From: Chloroflexota bacterium
GTDB taxonomy: Bacteria > Chloroflexota > Dehalococcoidia > Lucifugimonadales > UBA2962
NCBI GenBank assembly: GCA_002699485.1
Contig: PAAV01000059.1
Coordinates: forward strand, 12,493-74,334
Direction of reading: 5' to 3'
DNA length: 61,842 nucleotides
The translations under genes and the position numbers were made by a program. Of this stretch, positions 28,024 through 37,748 are shown piece by piece. Under the pieces are notes generated by a model, which saw only the letters and a list, made by a program, of their open reading frames with translations, ran no database searches and was not told where the DNA came from. How positions within the stretch are numbered: position 1 is the stretch's first letter; every line of letters starts with the position of its first letter.

Positions 28024-29274
28024 TTGAATCAAGAATATACCCTTATCAAGGCTTCAAGGCTTGTCGACGTACAAGCCTCTAAAGTCATAAACGACGCGGC
28101 CGTTTTATTGAAAAAAACAAAGATAGTAGCAGCTGGCCCAGCTGCCTCGTTAGAACTCCCAGCTGAGGCGAATATCAAAACCCTTGAATATCCTAATAAA
28201 ACCATAATGCCTGGCCTGATTGACTGTCATGTGCATTTAATAAGCTTAGGCGATGGCAGGGCTGGAGATGACTTAAATTTACTGCCCGATGAGGTTTTAA
28301 CACTGCAAGCTGCCAAAAATGCAAAAATGCATTTGCAATCAGGGGTTACAACCGTACGCGACTGTGGTTCAAAAAACCAAACAACTTTTATGTTAAGAAA
28401 AGCAGCAGAAATGGGAATTGCAGATACACCCAGATTGATACTCACGGGAAGGCCAATAGCAATAATAGGAGGCCATTTAAGCTATTTTGGATCCCCTGCT
28501 ACTGGCGAAACTGAATGCCGTGCAGCTGTTCGCCAGCTAATGAAAGAGGGTGCTGATTTTATAAAAGTTACAGCTACAGGAGGAAGTACAAGGACGTCAT
28601 TCAGATATCATGCATCTTTCACTAAAGAAGAACTCACAGCTATAACTGACGAGGTTCATAAATTTGACAAGCATGTTGTCGCTCATTGCGCTTCATTGGA
28701 AGGTATTGAAAACGCTATAGATGCAAAAGTTGATACGATAGTTCATTGTATGCATTATGAAAGAGATGGCACATTTAACTACAACAAAGAGTTAACCAAG
28801 AGAATAGTGGACCAGGGAATTTATGTTAACCCGACATTACACGCGATAAGACATCAGGTATGGCATTTGGAAAATCTGAAGGAAACAACGGGTTTAAGTG
28901 AACAAGAAAACCTAGGTTACGAAAGACTTAAACAAGACTATGAAATCCACGCAGAGCTTGTGTCCAGAATGAAAGATGAAGGGGTTACTTTAGTAGCTGG
29001 ATCAGATTCAGCTTGGCTGAATTACAAAATGGGAGAATTCACTCATGAGCTGGAGGCCATGAAGTCAATTGGCATGTCTGACATGGACGTAATTCGTTCA
29101 GCAACAATACACTCAGCTGAGTCTTGTGCAATTGATGATCAAACGGGGTCAATAGAGAAAAACAAATCTGCTGACATAATAGTAGTAGAGGGAAACCCTG
29201 CCGAAAACATATCTAACTTATGGAATATAGAAGAGGTTTTTAAAAATGGAGCAGTTGTTAATAAAAACCAGTAA
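28024..29274 (+). CDS. Metal-dependent amidohydrolase (prolidase/imidazolonepropionase-like)
   Basis: 416 residues of the amidohydrolase superfamily. Metal ligands are visible: HVH in IDCHVHLISLG, a likely carboxylated or bridging lysine in ADFIKVTATGG, His in VVAHCASLEG and IVHCMHYER, and Asp in LVAGSDSAW. This resembles the Xaa-Pro dipeptidase/aryldialkylphosphatase-like branch; the substrate cannot be assigned. TTG start at 28024. Its 3' end overlaps the kelch lipoprotein by 29 bases, suggesting coupled translation. Confidence 0.85.
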   Translation: MNQEYTLIKASRLVDVQASKVINDAAVLLKKTKIVAAGPAASLELPAEANIKTLEYPNKTIMPGLIDCHVHLISLGDGRAGDDLNLLPDEVLTLQAAKNAKMHLQSGVTTVRDCGSKNQTTFMLRKAAEMGIADTPRLILTGRPIAIIGGHLSYFGSPATGETECRAAVRQLMKEGADFIKVTATGGSTRTSFRYHASFTKEELTAITDEVHKFDKHVVAHCASLEGIENAIDAKVDTIVHCMHYERDGTFNYNKELTKRIVDQGIYVNPTLHAIRHQVWHLENLKETTGLSEQENLGYERLKQDYEIHAELVSRMKDEGVTLVAGSDSAWLNYKMGEFTHELEAMKSIGMSDMDVIRSATIHSAESCAIDDQTGSIEKNKSADIIVVEGNPAENISNLWNIEEVFKNGAVVNKNQ

Positions 29275-31006
29275 GCTTCATTCGACAGCATTACTAGCCT
29301 CTATCGCTTTACTAATTGTAATAGCAGCAGCATGCTCTGACTCAACCATTGATAGCAATTCACAAGCAATATCTCAAACTAACGACGCTATTAATGAATC
29401 CAGCGATTCAAACAGTCAACTTGATGGTCAATTTATAGTTGGATCTGATTTAGGAGCACATCGAGAAAGATTCTCTGTTATTACTCTTAATGATGGCCGT
29501 GTTATGGCAATTGGGGGTAAGGCGATCGGGCTACGAAACGTGGAAATGGGAAACTTTGAAGACTCTACAGAACTTCTCGATACAACAACAATGACTTGGA
29601 AACTCACGGGCAAAATGAATGAAAAAAGAAAGTCTCCCGGCGTAGCACAGCTAGATAATCAAACCGTAATCGCAGCAGGCGGCACAGGAGCTGCCAAAGT
29701 ACCCCTAAACTCTGTAGAAATATGGAACCCTAAAACAGAAAAATGGAAACAAATTGCATCGATGAATACTGCTCGGGATTCTATGGGTTATGCCTTATTA
29801 CCAGATGGTCGATTTATGGTAACAGGCGGTAAAAGCATAGATCAAAAAGGTGTTTTAATTTCTTCCATTAAAGAATCCGAAATATACGATCCAGAAACTG
29901 AAAAATGGATAGAGGTAGCTCCGATGCATGAAAAGAGAGTAAACCACACAGCGACTCTGCTAAACGATGGCAATGTATTAGTTATCGGCGGAGGAAAAGA
30001 AGATGGCCCTTATTCAAAAACTGTTGAGCTATATGATACAAAGCGAGATATTTGGATCTCTTTAGAACCAATGTCAGTTGGTAGAGCTATGCATACAGCA
30101 ACCAAGTTGCTTGATGGAAGAGTATTAATAGTTGGAGGCCGTGGTAAAAAGACTTCAACTGAAATATACGACCCTAGAAATAAAAAATGGTCAGGTTCAG
30201 GAGATACAAAATACCCAAGAGCAGAACATAGCGCCATCAGCCTTCCTGATGGAAGCATCTTAATAACTGGGGGTATTGGACAACTAGACCAGGTTGAACT
30301 TTACAATTTACGAACAAACAGTTGGTCAACAATCGCCGAACTTTCCACGGGACGCTATCGACACAGTTCGGCTGTTTTAGATGATGGCACGGCTGTTGTC
30401 ATGGGTGGAATCAGTGAAGACGGCATATTAGCCTCGACCGAAACCCTAGCTTTTACTGGGGATTTTATTAAATTGCCTGATCTTAAATATGACAGTGATT
30501 TATATGGATTTAATGAGTATGAAGGTACCATATATGGTGATAGCAATGAATCAATAAATTTAGAAGAAGATCAAGATGTGCCCGCAACGGCCACACCCGC
30601 CATCACTGCTAGTTCATTAAACCTATCTGAACCGGTGGATCAAGTGCCTGGTGTTGGCACAACCAACGTACAATTAGCAGTCCCTGTACGACTAACGCAA
30701 GGCAAGGAAATAGTTGCGCCAGACAGCCTCCAAAGAGGGATAGCAGTTAAATTCATGCATATTGTGGAAGACACTAGGTGCTCAGATTGCGACGATCATG
30801 GGCAAGCGGTGATACGAATAAACTTACGAGTACCAAGTGGACCTCTAGGCGAGTCAGATATGATATTAACCGGAGATCAATCCACTCCTTATGTTAAGAA
30901 GTTTGGTCGCTATTCGGTGGTGTTTGTTAGCTTGGAGCCAGGCCCTGGTACTACTATTGAATCTAATCCTGAACAGGCAATTGCAACACTTGCAGTCATT
31001 CAGTAG
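29246..31006 (+). CDS. Kelch-repeat lipoprotein
   Basis: 586 residues. A signal peptide ends in the lipobox VIAAAC (Cys near 30), then a Ser/Asn/Asp-rich linker to about 60, then about six kelch-type blades (65-410) each with a Gly-Gly pair and a Trp, such as RVMAIGGKAIG, VIAAGGTGAA, FMVTGGKSI, VLVIGGGKED, VLIVGGRGKK and ILITGGIGQL. A beta-propeller facing outside the membrane is predicted. After a Glu/Thr linker comes a separate C-terminal domain (about 480-586) with CSDCDD. No catalytic residues recognised. The start ATG lies inside the amidohydrolase gene. Confidence 0.82.
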   Translation: MEQLLIKTSKLHSTALLASIALLIVIAAACSDSTIDSNSQAISQTNDAINESSDSNSQLDGQFIVGSDLGAHRERFSVITLNDGRVMAIGGKAIGLRNVEMGNFEDSTELLDTTTMTWKLTGKMNEKRKSPGVAQLDNQTVIAAGGTGAAKVPLNSVEIWNPKTEKWKQIASMNTARDSMGYALLPDGRFMVTGGKSIDQKGVLISSIKESEIYDPETEKWIEVAPMHEKRVNHTATLLNDGNVLVIGGGKEDGPYSKTVELYDTKRDIWISLEPMSVGRAMHTATKLLDGRVLIVGGRGKKTSTEIYDPRNKKWSGSGDTKYPRAEHSAISLPDGSILITGGIGQLDQVELYNLRTNSWSTIAELSTGRYRHSSAVLDDGTAVVMGGISEDGILASTETLAFTGDFIKLPDLKYDSDLYGFNEYEGTIYGDSNESINLEEDQDVPATATPAITASSLNLSEPVDQVPGVGTTNVQLAVPVRLTQGKEIVAPDSLQRGIAVKFMHIVEDTRCSDCDDHGQAVIRINLRVPSGPLGESDMILTGDQSTPYVKKFGRYSVVFVSLEPGPGTTIESNPEQAIATLAVIQ

Positions 31007-31028
31007 TCTTGAAATTCAAATTACCAGA

Positions 31029-31868
31029 TTATTGTATTGGAGCTGTTCCACAAAAAACGTTGTAGTCTATTAATTCTGTAACCGTGGGATTATCTCCGCA
31101 CAATGGGCAATTGGGGTCACGACGTATTTTTACAGCTCTAAAGTCCATATCCAGAGCATCGATCAACAATAATTTGCCAGACAAACTTTGCCCTATGCCC
31201 ATTATTAATTTGACTGCTTCTGTAGCCTGTATAGTGCCAACCATGCCTGGCAATACTCCCAGTACGCCTGCTTCTGCACAACTCGGTACTTCACCAGGTG
31301 GTGGAGGCTCGGGGAAAAGACATCGGTAGCAACCTTTACCAGGAATAAATACTGTGGCTTGTCCATCAAAGAGCAAAATGCTTCCATCAACTAACGGCTT
31401 ACCTGCAAGATACGAGGCATCATTCACCAAATACCTAGTAGCAAAGTTGTCAGCCCCATTTATAATCACGTCGTATTGAGACATTACTTCCATGGCATTG
31501 TCTGACATTAAGGGAAACTCATGCAGTATTACATTAACGTCTTTATTGGCTGCTTGTAGCGTGTCTTTCGCGGACTGTACTTTTGGTCTGCCAATATCTG
31601 AATCAGTATGTAGAATTTGTCTTTGAAGATTACTAATGTCCACATCATCAAAATCAACAATCCCTATTGTACCCACACCTGCTAGAGCCAGATAAAGTGC
31701 TATTGGAGAACCAAGTCCTCCAGCACCAACAATTAACACTTTAGCTTCGATCAAAGACCTTTGTCCTGCAGACCCCACCTGAGGCATTATTATATGTCTG
31801 CTATATCTTTTTACCTGATACGGAGTTAATGCCTGGCTCTGGCCATCAACCCGGTCCTGAACTGTCAT
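31029..31868 (-). CDS. moeB: MoeB/ThiF-family sulfur-carrier adenylyltransferase
   Basis: E1-like enzyme that adenylates the C-terminal Gly-Gly of a sulfur carrier (MoaD, ThiS or CysO type). 279 residues: ATP site GAGGLGSPIALYLALAGVG (about 49-67), the DFDDVDISNLQRQIL segment, and zinc cysteines in YRCLF and CPLCG near the C-terminus. There is no rhodanese domain. MoeB fits with the molybdate transporter in the same window, but ThiF cannot be excluded. ATG at 31868. Confidence 0.85.
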   Translation of the reverse strand: MTVQDRVDGQSQALTPYQVKRYSRHIIMPQVGSAGQRSLIEAKVLIVGAGGLGSPIALYLALAGVGTIGIVDFDDVDISNLQRQILHTDSDIGRPKVQSAKDTLQAANKDVNVILHEFPLMSDNAMEVMSQYDVIINGADNFATRYLVNDASYLAGKPLVDGSILLFDGQATVFIPGKGCYRCLFPEPPPPGEVPSCAEAGVLGVLPGMVGTIQATEAVKLIMGIGQSLSGKLLLIDALDMDFRAVKIRRDPNCPLCGDNPTVTELIDYNVFCGTAPIQ

Positions 31869-32029
31869 GTATGGTATCTCCTAATGAATTTCAATATGCG
31901 ATTTGTGAAGTAAACATTTATTGATGTATCTTATTTTGTCATAAAACTATCTGTAATAACCATATCAAGTTAAAAGTTACTCTATTTAGGTTTATTTAAT
32001 TCACCGTATAAAATGATACTACAGTAAAT

Positions 32030-32058
32030 TAAACAAAAGAGACGATAGAACTTATAAT
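32030..32058 (+). promoter_or_regulatory. Promoter of coaX, placed for a leaderless transcript
   Basis: TAAACA (32030-32035), 17-base spacer, perfect TATAAT (32053-32058). Only 9 bases separate the -10 box from the coaX ATG at 32068, so transcription should start within about two bases of the start codon. No ribosome site is present. Confidence 0.55.
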
Positions 32059-32067
32059 AATTTAACC

Positions 32068-32832
32068 ATGTTACTAACCATAGATGTAGGAAATACAAAT
32101 ATTACGCTCGGAGTTTTTAATGGCCCCGAATTAATTGCCAGTGGAAGAATTGCATCTGATCCATACAGAATGGCCGATGAATATGGATTAATACTTAGTA
32201 ATCTTTTACCTGCCAAAGGCGTTAATACTGATCAAATCACAGGGGTATCAATGTGCAGTGTGGTACCCCAAATGACTTCCACTTTTGTGGAACTATGCGA
32301 GAAATACCTTGACCAGACGCCTTTGATAATTGGAGCTGGAGTTAAAACTGGAGTGCGTGTCCTATATGACACCCCAAAAGATGTAGGTTCAGACAGAATA
32401 GTAGATGCAGTAGCTGCATTTAAAACATATGGCGGTCCATGTATAGTAGTTGATTTCGGTACTGCAACTGTTTTCGATGCTATTTCTGCCAAAGGTGATT
32501 ACCTAGGTGGTGCAATAGCCCCAGGACTTGATGTGTCAGCTGAATCGCTTTATAGAGCGACCTCCCAACTTCGCCGAGTCGAGCTAAATAACCCGAAAGA
32601 AGCTATAGGTAAAAACACCATACACTCTCTTCAATCAGGGCTAGTTCTTGGTTATTACGATATGGTTAAAGGAATGGTATCCAGATTCAAAGATGAATTA
32701 GGTGAGGAGAGCAAGGTGATAGCGACTGGCGGCCATGCAAATCTATTTGATATAGAAAACGGTATGTTTGATGTCATAGATCTTAATTTAACTCTGACTG
32801 GACTTCGTATTGCATATGAACTTAATCAATAG
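32068..32832 (+). CDS. coaX: Type III pantothenate kinase
   Basis: First committed step of CoA synthesis, not feedback-inhibited by CoA in this type. 254 residues of the ASKHA fold: LTIDVGNTNITLG (phosphate 1, Asp5), VGSDRIVDAVAA and VVDFGTATVFDA (phosphate 2), GGAIAPGL. ATG at 32068 directly after a strong promoter. Followed by coaBC after 78 bases: a CoA biosynthesis pair. Confidence 0.94.
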   Translation: MLLTIDVGNTNITLGVFNGPELIASGRIASDPYRMADEYGLILSNLLPAKGVNTDQITGVSMCSVVPQMTSTFVELCEKYLDQTPLIIGAGVKTGVRVLYDTPKDVGSDRIVDAVAAFKTYGGPCIVVDFGTATVFDAISAKGDYLGGAIAPGLDVSAESLYRATSQLRRVELNNPKEAIGKNTIHSLQSGLVLGYYDMVKGMVSRFKDELGEESKVIATGGHANLFDIENGMFDVIDLNLTLTGLRIAYELNQ

Positions 32833-32910
32833 TGAACTTTTTTTTAATCTATAATAACCTGTTAGATAAATAGTAGGCCTTTACCCAATAGATGAGGAAG
32901 GGACCAAAAA

Positions 32911-34116
32911 ATGAAAAACCCTCTAAAGAATTGTTCTATCGGACTCGGTATAACAGGAAGTATTGCATCTTATAAAGCATTGGACCTAGCAAGCAAACTG
33001 GTTCAGCAAGGTGCATCAGTACATCCCTTAATGACTGATGGAGCTACAAAAATAGTTACTCCCATAGCGTTTACTGCCATTACGCATAATTCTGTGGCGG
33101 TAGACCTATATGATCCAAGTTCAGATATAGGAATGGATCATGTGTCAGTAGCAAAAACAATAAACCTATTGATAATTGCTCCAGCAACGGCAAATACTAT
33201 AGCAAAAATGGCTTTCGGAATTGCTGATAACCCAGTGACTACAACTTACTTAGCTACAGAATCACCTGTGCTTGTTATTCCGGCCATGGATGGAAACATG
33301 TATTCCAATAAAGCCACGCAAAATAATATAAAAACATTAAAAGATAGGGGGGTTAGCATAATTGGCCCATATAAAGGCCATCTCGCATCTGGATTGCAAG
33401 GCATAGGCAGAATGGCAGCCACTAACGAAATTATAGACTACGCAAAATTAATCTTGGCACAAAATGGTGACATGACTAATTACAAAATTGTGGTCACAGC
33501 TGGTGGGACAAAAGAACCTTTAGACCCGATCCGTGTAATAACAAATCGTTCATCAGGTAAAATGGGTTTCGCCATCGCTGAGGCAGCTAGAGATAGAGGT
33601 GCCGAAGTCACGTTGATAACAAGCTCAACAACACTCCCAAATATAGTAGGTATCCATACAGTTATAGCTGAAACAGCAGACGAAATGGCAACTCAAACTA
33701 AACTTTATAGTAAAAAAGCTGATGCAATTGTTATGGCTGCAGCGATATCAGATTGGAAACCAACCGTTACATCTCTAGAAAAAATCAAAAAACTCGGGGT
33801 TGATAAACTGAACCTGGAATTAACGAAAACTGAAGATGTAGTTGCTTCAATTAACCATCAAAAGTTGATTAAAGTAGGATTCGCTGCAGAGACACAAAAC
33901 GTAGTTCAGAATGCCAAAAGGAAACTTAAAGAAAAAAACTTGGATCTTATAATTGCCAATCAAATAAGCCAGGAAAATCCTGTATTTGGTGCTGACACAA
34001 ATAAGGTTATATTTGTTAATAAAAACGGAGAAGAGGATTTACCTGAAATGGCCAAATACGATATTGGTCAGCTGATAATTGATCGAGTCAAAGCTATGAC
34101 GCACCAAATAGCTTAA
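32911..34116 (+). CDS. coaBC: Bifunctional phosphopantothenoylcysteine decarboxylase / phosphopantothenate-cysteine ligase
   Basis: Middle steps of CoA synthesis. 401 residues: CoaC flavoprotein half (1-180) with GITGSIASYKALDLA and the substrate loop PAMDGNMY, where Asp replaces the Asn of the E. coli PAMN motif; CoaB half (190-401) with VVTAGGTKEPLDPIRVI and TNRSSGKMG. ATG at 32911 with AGGAAGGG about 10 bases upstream. Its stop overlaps the convergent SDR gene by 4 bases. Confidence 0.95.
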   Translation: MKNPLKNCSIGLGITGSIASYKALDLASKLVQQGASVHPLMTDGATKIVTPIAFTAITHNSVAVDLYDPSSDIGMDHVSVAKTINLLIIAPATANTIAKMAFGIADNPVTTTYLATESPVLVIPAMDGNMYSNKATQNNIKTLKDRGVSIIGPYKGHLASGLQGIGRMAATNEIIDYAKLILAQNGDMTNYKIVVTAGGTKEPLDPIRVITNRSSGKMGFAIAEAARDRGAEVTLITSSTTLPNIVGIHTVIAETADEMATQTKLYSKKADAIVMAAAISDWKPTVTSLEKIKKLGVDKLNLELTKTEDVVASINHQKLIKVGFAAETQNVVQNAKRKLKEKNLDLIIANQISQENPVFGADTNKVIFVNKNGEEDLPEMAKYDIGQLIIDRVKAMTHQIA

Positions 34117-34931
34117 TTTGTTAATTTATCCAACATTGAAAGTGGAGATGCAGTAAGTAAACCCGCATCCACTGGCAATGTGACTCCACTAATCCATCGA
34201 GCCTCATCTGATGACAGAAATAGGGCAGCCCATGCAATATCCCATGCCGTGCCTTCTGTTTGTAGCGGAGCTGCTTTTCGTCTCAAATCTCGTAAATTTT
34301 CATCAACTCTATTCTCAACCATAGGAGTATATATATGCCCGGGTGCAATACAGTTAACCCTAATTCCATCTGAGCCATGATCGTGGCACATCTGCTGTGT
34401 TAAAGCAATTATTCCTGCCTTTGATAAAGCATATGGAATAGCCGGCCCGAAACCTCCAGATCTGATCGCGACAAAAGAGGACATGTTAAGAATAGAACCA
34501 CCTCCATTTTCGACCATGGCAGGTATTGCGAACTTCGACATTGAAACCATACTGTTTAAATTGGTATCAATTACATTTTTGTACTGATTTTCATCTAAAT
34601 CAATAACTGAGCCTAAACCACCGACGCCAACATTATTAATGAGTACATCTAGACTTCCGTAATTAGTAATCACACTTTTAATTACATTTTTACATTCATT
34701 TGAATTCGTTATATCGGCCAAGTAAAAAGATGCTATTCCATCATTGCCTAAAATCGCATCAACTGTACGTTCGCCTCTTTCTTCATTTACATCCACCACA
34801 AGAACTTTCGCTCCCTGACACGCAAATAAAACAGCAATTGCCTGACCAATGCCATAACCAGTTTTTCCAGAGCCAGATCCGGTCACAATTACGGTTTTAC
34901 CAATAAGTCTGTTTCCGTTCAAATGTTCCAT
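34113..34931 (-). CDS. Short-chain dehydrogenase/reductase
   Basis: 272-residue classical SDR, NAD(P)-dependent oxidoreductase of unknown substrate. Cofactor motif is VTGSGSGKTGYGIGQA (an unusual form of TGxxxGxG with insertion), with Asp in VVDVNEE favouring NAD. NNVG, catalytic Ser in LNMSSFV and YALSK active site are present. The C-terminal WISGVTLPVDAG is typical of sugar or steroid dehydrogenases. ATG at 34931, alone between coaBC and valS. Confidence 0.85.
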   Translation of the reverse strand: MEHLNGNRLIGKTVIVTGSGSGKTGYGIGQAIAVLFACQGAKVLVVDVNEERGERTVDAILGNDGIASFYLADITNSNECKNVIKSVITNYGSLDVLINNVGVGGLGSVIDLDENQYKNVIDTNLNSMVSMSKFAIPAMVENGGGSILNMSSFVAIRSGGFGPAIPYALSKAGIIALTQQMCHDHGSDGIRVNCIAPGHIYTPMVENRVDENLRDLRRKAAPLQTEGTAWDIAWAALFLSSDEARWISGVTLPVDAGLLTASPLSMLDKLTN

Positions 34932-35007
34932 TTATGCAGTTTACTGACAACGTTTAGATAAAACATCTACGATTTCAACAAAAATCTAACAATAACGCAA
35001 AAAGCCG

Positions 35008-35037
35008 TTGATACGTTACGTGCCTGCAGCCTAGAAT
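35008..35037 (+). promoter_or_regulatory. Sigma70-type promoter of valS
   Basis: TTGATA (35008-35013), 18-base spacer, TAGAAT (35032-35037), with the ATG at 35067. The leader is too short for a T-box. Confidence 0.55.
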
Positions 35038-35066
35038 TAATCTTTAGGACTACCTTGGAATAATAA

Positions 35067-37748
35067 ATGACATTACCAGTTGACGACAATACTATCCCTA
35101 AAGCATATATACCTGCAGACTATGAGACGTCTGTTTATAAAATGTGGATGGATAATGATTTTTTCAAACCCAGTCATATAAGTGACAAGGATCCGTTTGT
35201 AATAATCATGCCTCCGCCAAACGTGACAGGTGCTCTTCACATGGGTCACGCGCTGACTGCCGCCTTAGAAGACCTTATGATTAGATGGAATCGAATGTTA
35301 GGGCATCCTGCTTTACTTCTACCGGGTGCAGATCATGCCGGTATTGCTACACAAGTTGTTGTCGAAAGAGAACTAAAAAAACAAGGGGAATCCCGACAGT
35401 CTTTAGGAAGAGAAAAATTTACAAATGAAATTTGGAAATGGGTAAAAACTTACGGCAATCGCATTGATGAACAACATAAACGACTTGGGATTTCAGCGGA
35501 TTGGGATCGACGTAATTTCACACTGGAAGACGGGCCAAGCAAGGCAGTATTTAAAACATTTACTAACTTATACAATCACGGACTTATCTATAAGGGCGAG
35601 AGGATCATAAATTGGTGTGCCAGCTGCCAAACCGCGCTTTCAGACCTGGAAGTTAAATATTCCGAAGAACAAGGATCACTGTATCACATTAAGTATTTCC
35701 TAGAGGATAAGTCCGGAGAACTGATCATTGCAACTACTAGGCCTGAAACTTTGTTAGGAGATTCTGCTGTTGCAATAAACCCTGACGACAGTAGATATTT
35801 GAAATTGGCTGGAAAAAACGTAATCTTACCTATAACTGGAAGACTATTACCAATAATCGAAGATGATTCCGTCGATCTTGATTTTGGTACCGGAGCATTA
35901 AAAGTTACCCCGGGACATGACGTCACTGACTTTGAAATCGGTGAGCGTCATGGGTTAGAGGTAATCAATATCCTTAATCCAAATGGAACACTGAATCAAA
36001 ATGCTGGCCCGTTTCAAGATCTATCTATCAAGCAAGCAAGAGAGAAAGTAGTAAATGAATTGAAACAAGACGGCTCACTAGTTAACATCGAGTCCCATAT
36101 GCACTCTGTTGGTAAATGTGAACGAAGTGGAGATACTATAGAGCCTATTGTAAGCTCGCAATGGTTCGTTAAAACTGAACAATTAGCAAAGCCTGCAATC
36201 CAAGCGGTTAAAACAGGCGAAATTGAAATAATTCCAAAAAGATTTGAAAAAGTTTATTTCAATTGGATGGAAAACATCAAGGACTGGTGCATAAGTAGGC
36301 AGCTTTGGTGGGGACATCAAATACCCGTATGGTATTGCGCAGATTGCGATGAAGTCATTGTTAACACAGATGCGCCAAACTCTTGCACTAAATGCGATGC
36401 TTCGAACTTAACTAGAGATCCTGATGTTTTGGACACATGGTTTAGTTCTGGTTTATGGACTCATTCAACACTTGGATGGCCAGAAAATACAGAAGACTTG
36501 AGTAAATACTATCCGGGTTCAGTTATGGAGACCGGGTATGACATTCTATTTTTTTGGGTAGCAAGAATGATCATGATGGGTATTTACAACAATAACGGAC
36601 AAGTACCATTTAAAACCGTTTATCTTCATGGACTTGTACTAGATCCTGAAGGCTCTAAAATGAGCAAAACTAAAGGTAACGTTTTAGATCCGCTTGATAT
36701 TATTGACCAGTACGGAGCAGATGCAATGAGATTTGCTCTGACCACGGGTAATTCTCCAGGTCAAAACATAAGGTTAAATGAACAAAAATTGGAGGCGGGT
36801 CGCAATTTCGCCAACAAAATATGGAACTCGTCAAGATTTGTGATGATGAAAATGGATGAGTCAAAAACAAATAATAATTGGCTCGCCACTCCTGACATCC
36901 AACATCCCCAAGATAGATGGATATTAAGCCGATTGAATGCAACGACAGACAAAGTTAATTCTCGCATGAAAAACTTTCAATTCGGTGAAGCTCAACTTAT
37001 CACTCATGATTTCATATGGAATGAATACTGTGACTGGTATATAGAGATGGCAAAAATCAGGTTAAGAAATAATGATATGGCCCCTATAGATGTACTACCA
37101 TACGTGCTTGAAAAAACGATGAGACTTCTTCATCCTTTTATGCCATTTTTAACCGAAACCATATGGCAAAACTTAACAAAAAAATTGCCTATGTCTACCT
37201 ATGCCGAATTATCAGCCAATACTCCTGCTTTAATAATTGCTTCATACCCAGAAGCTGATAAGAGTTTATTGGACGAAAAAGCCGAGCAAGATATAAGCAG
37301 CATCATAGAAATCGTAAAGGCAATTAGAAACTTCAGATCTGAATTCAGAATCAAGCAATCCACCAAGATAAACGTTAAGGTGCAAACTAAATCAGATATG
37401 GAAATGTTGGCACAACAATCTGAAACGATCAAAAATTTAGCATTCGTGAAATCGCTCATAATTGAGCATCCTGGAGATGTTGATCCTAATGAAGCTTCCT
37501 TGGTTCTAGAGCAAAGTACAGTGGTTATATCTTTGTCAGGGCTGGTTGATGTTGAAACTGAAAAACGAAGACTATTAGATGAACTAGAAGAACATAATCG
37601 TAATGAATCTCAAACAAGAGGTAAATTAAGGAATAAGCAGTTTACTTCCAAAGCGCCCGAAGAAGTTATTCAGCGAGAAGAAGATAAGCTAAATAAAATT
37701 TTAGAACGGAAAGAAAGACTAAATGAAATAATCAGGCAACTGAGTTAA
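35067..37748 (+). CDS. valS: Valyl-tRNA synthetase
   Basis: Charges tRNA-Val. 893 residues, class Ia. HIGH-type motif is HMGH (58-61) in PPPNVTGALHMGHAL, KMSKS-type is KMSKT near 531. The CP1 editing domain is present (about 190-340, TTRPETLLGDSAVAINP), and the C-terminal coiled-coil tRNA arm (about 830-893) is visible from charged heptads. ATG at 35067. The 3' end overlaps the convergent gene by 17 bases. Confidence 0.96.
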   Translation: MTLPVDDNTIPKAYIPADYETSVYKMWMDNDFFKPSHISDKDPFVIIMPPPNVTGALHMGHALTAALEDLMIRWNRMLGHPALLLPGADHAGIATQVVVERELKKQGESRQSLGREKFTNEIWKWVKTYGNRIDEQHKRLGISADWDRRNFTLEDGPSKAVFKTFTNLYNHGLIYKGERIINWCASCQTALSDLEVKYSEEQGSLYHIKYFLEDKSGELIIATTRPETLLGDSAVAINPDDSRYLKLAGKNVILPITGRLLPIIEDDSVDLDFGTGALKVTPGHDVTDFEIGERHGLEVINILNPNGTLNQNAGPFQDLSIKQAREKVVNELKQDGSLVNIESHMHSVGKCERSGDTIEPIVSSQWFVKTEQLAKPAIQAVKTGEIEIIPKRFEKVYFNWMENIKDWCISRQLWWGHQIPVWYCADCDEVIVNTDAPNSCTKCDASNLTRDPDVLDTWFSSGLWTHSTLGWPENTEDLSKYYPGSVMETGYDILFFWVARMIMMGIYNNNGQVPFKTVYLHGLVLDPEGSKMSKTKGNVLDPLDIIDQYGADAMRFALTTGNSPGQNIRLNEQKLEAGRNFANKIWNSSRFVMMKMDESKTNNNWLATPDIQHPQDRWILSRLNATTDKVNSRMKNFQFGEAQLITHDFIWNEYCDWYIEMAKIRLRNNDMAPIDVLPYVLEKTMRLLHPFMPFLTETIWQNLTKKLPMSTYAELSANTPALIIASYPEADKSLLDEKAEQDISSIIEIVKAIRNFRSEFRIKQSTKINVKVQTKSDMEMLAQQSETIKNLAFVKSLIIEHPGDVDPNEASLVLEQSTVVISLSGLVDVETEKRRLLDELEEHNRNESQTRGKLRNKQFTSKAPEEVIQREEDKLNKILERKERLNEIIRQLS

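Noticed and set aside
33280-33310. CoaC substrate loop PAMD in place of PAMN, as a possible loss of function.
   Set aside because: The other motifs are intact and, as far as I recall, the Asp variant is normal in related bacteria.
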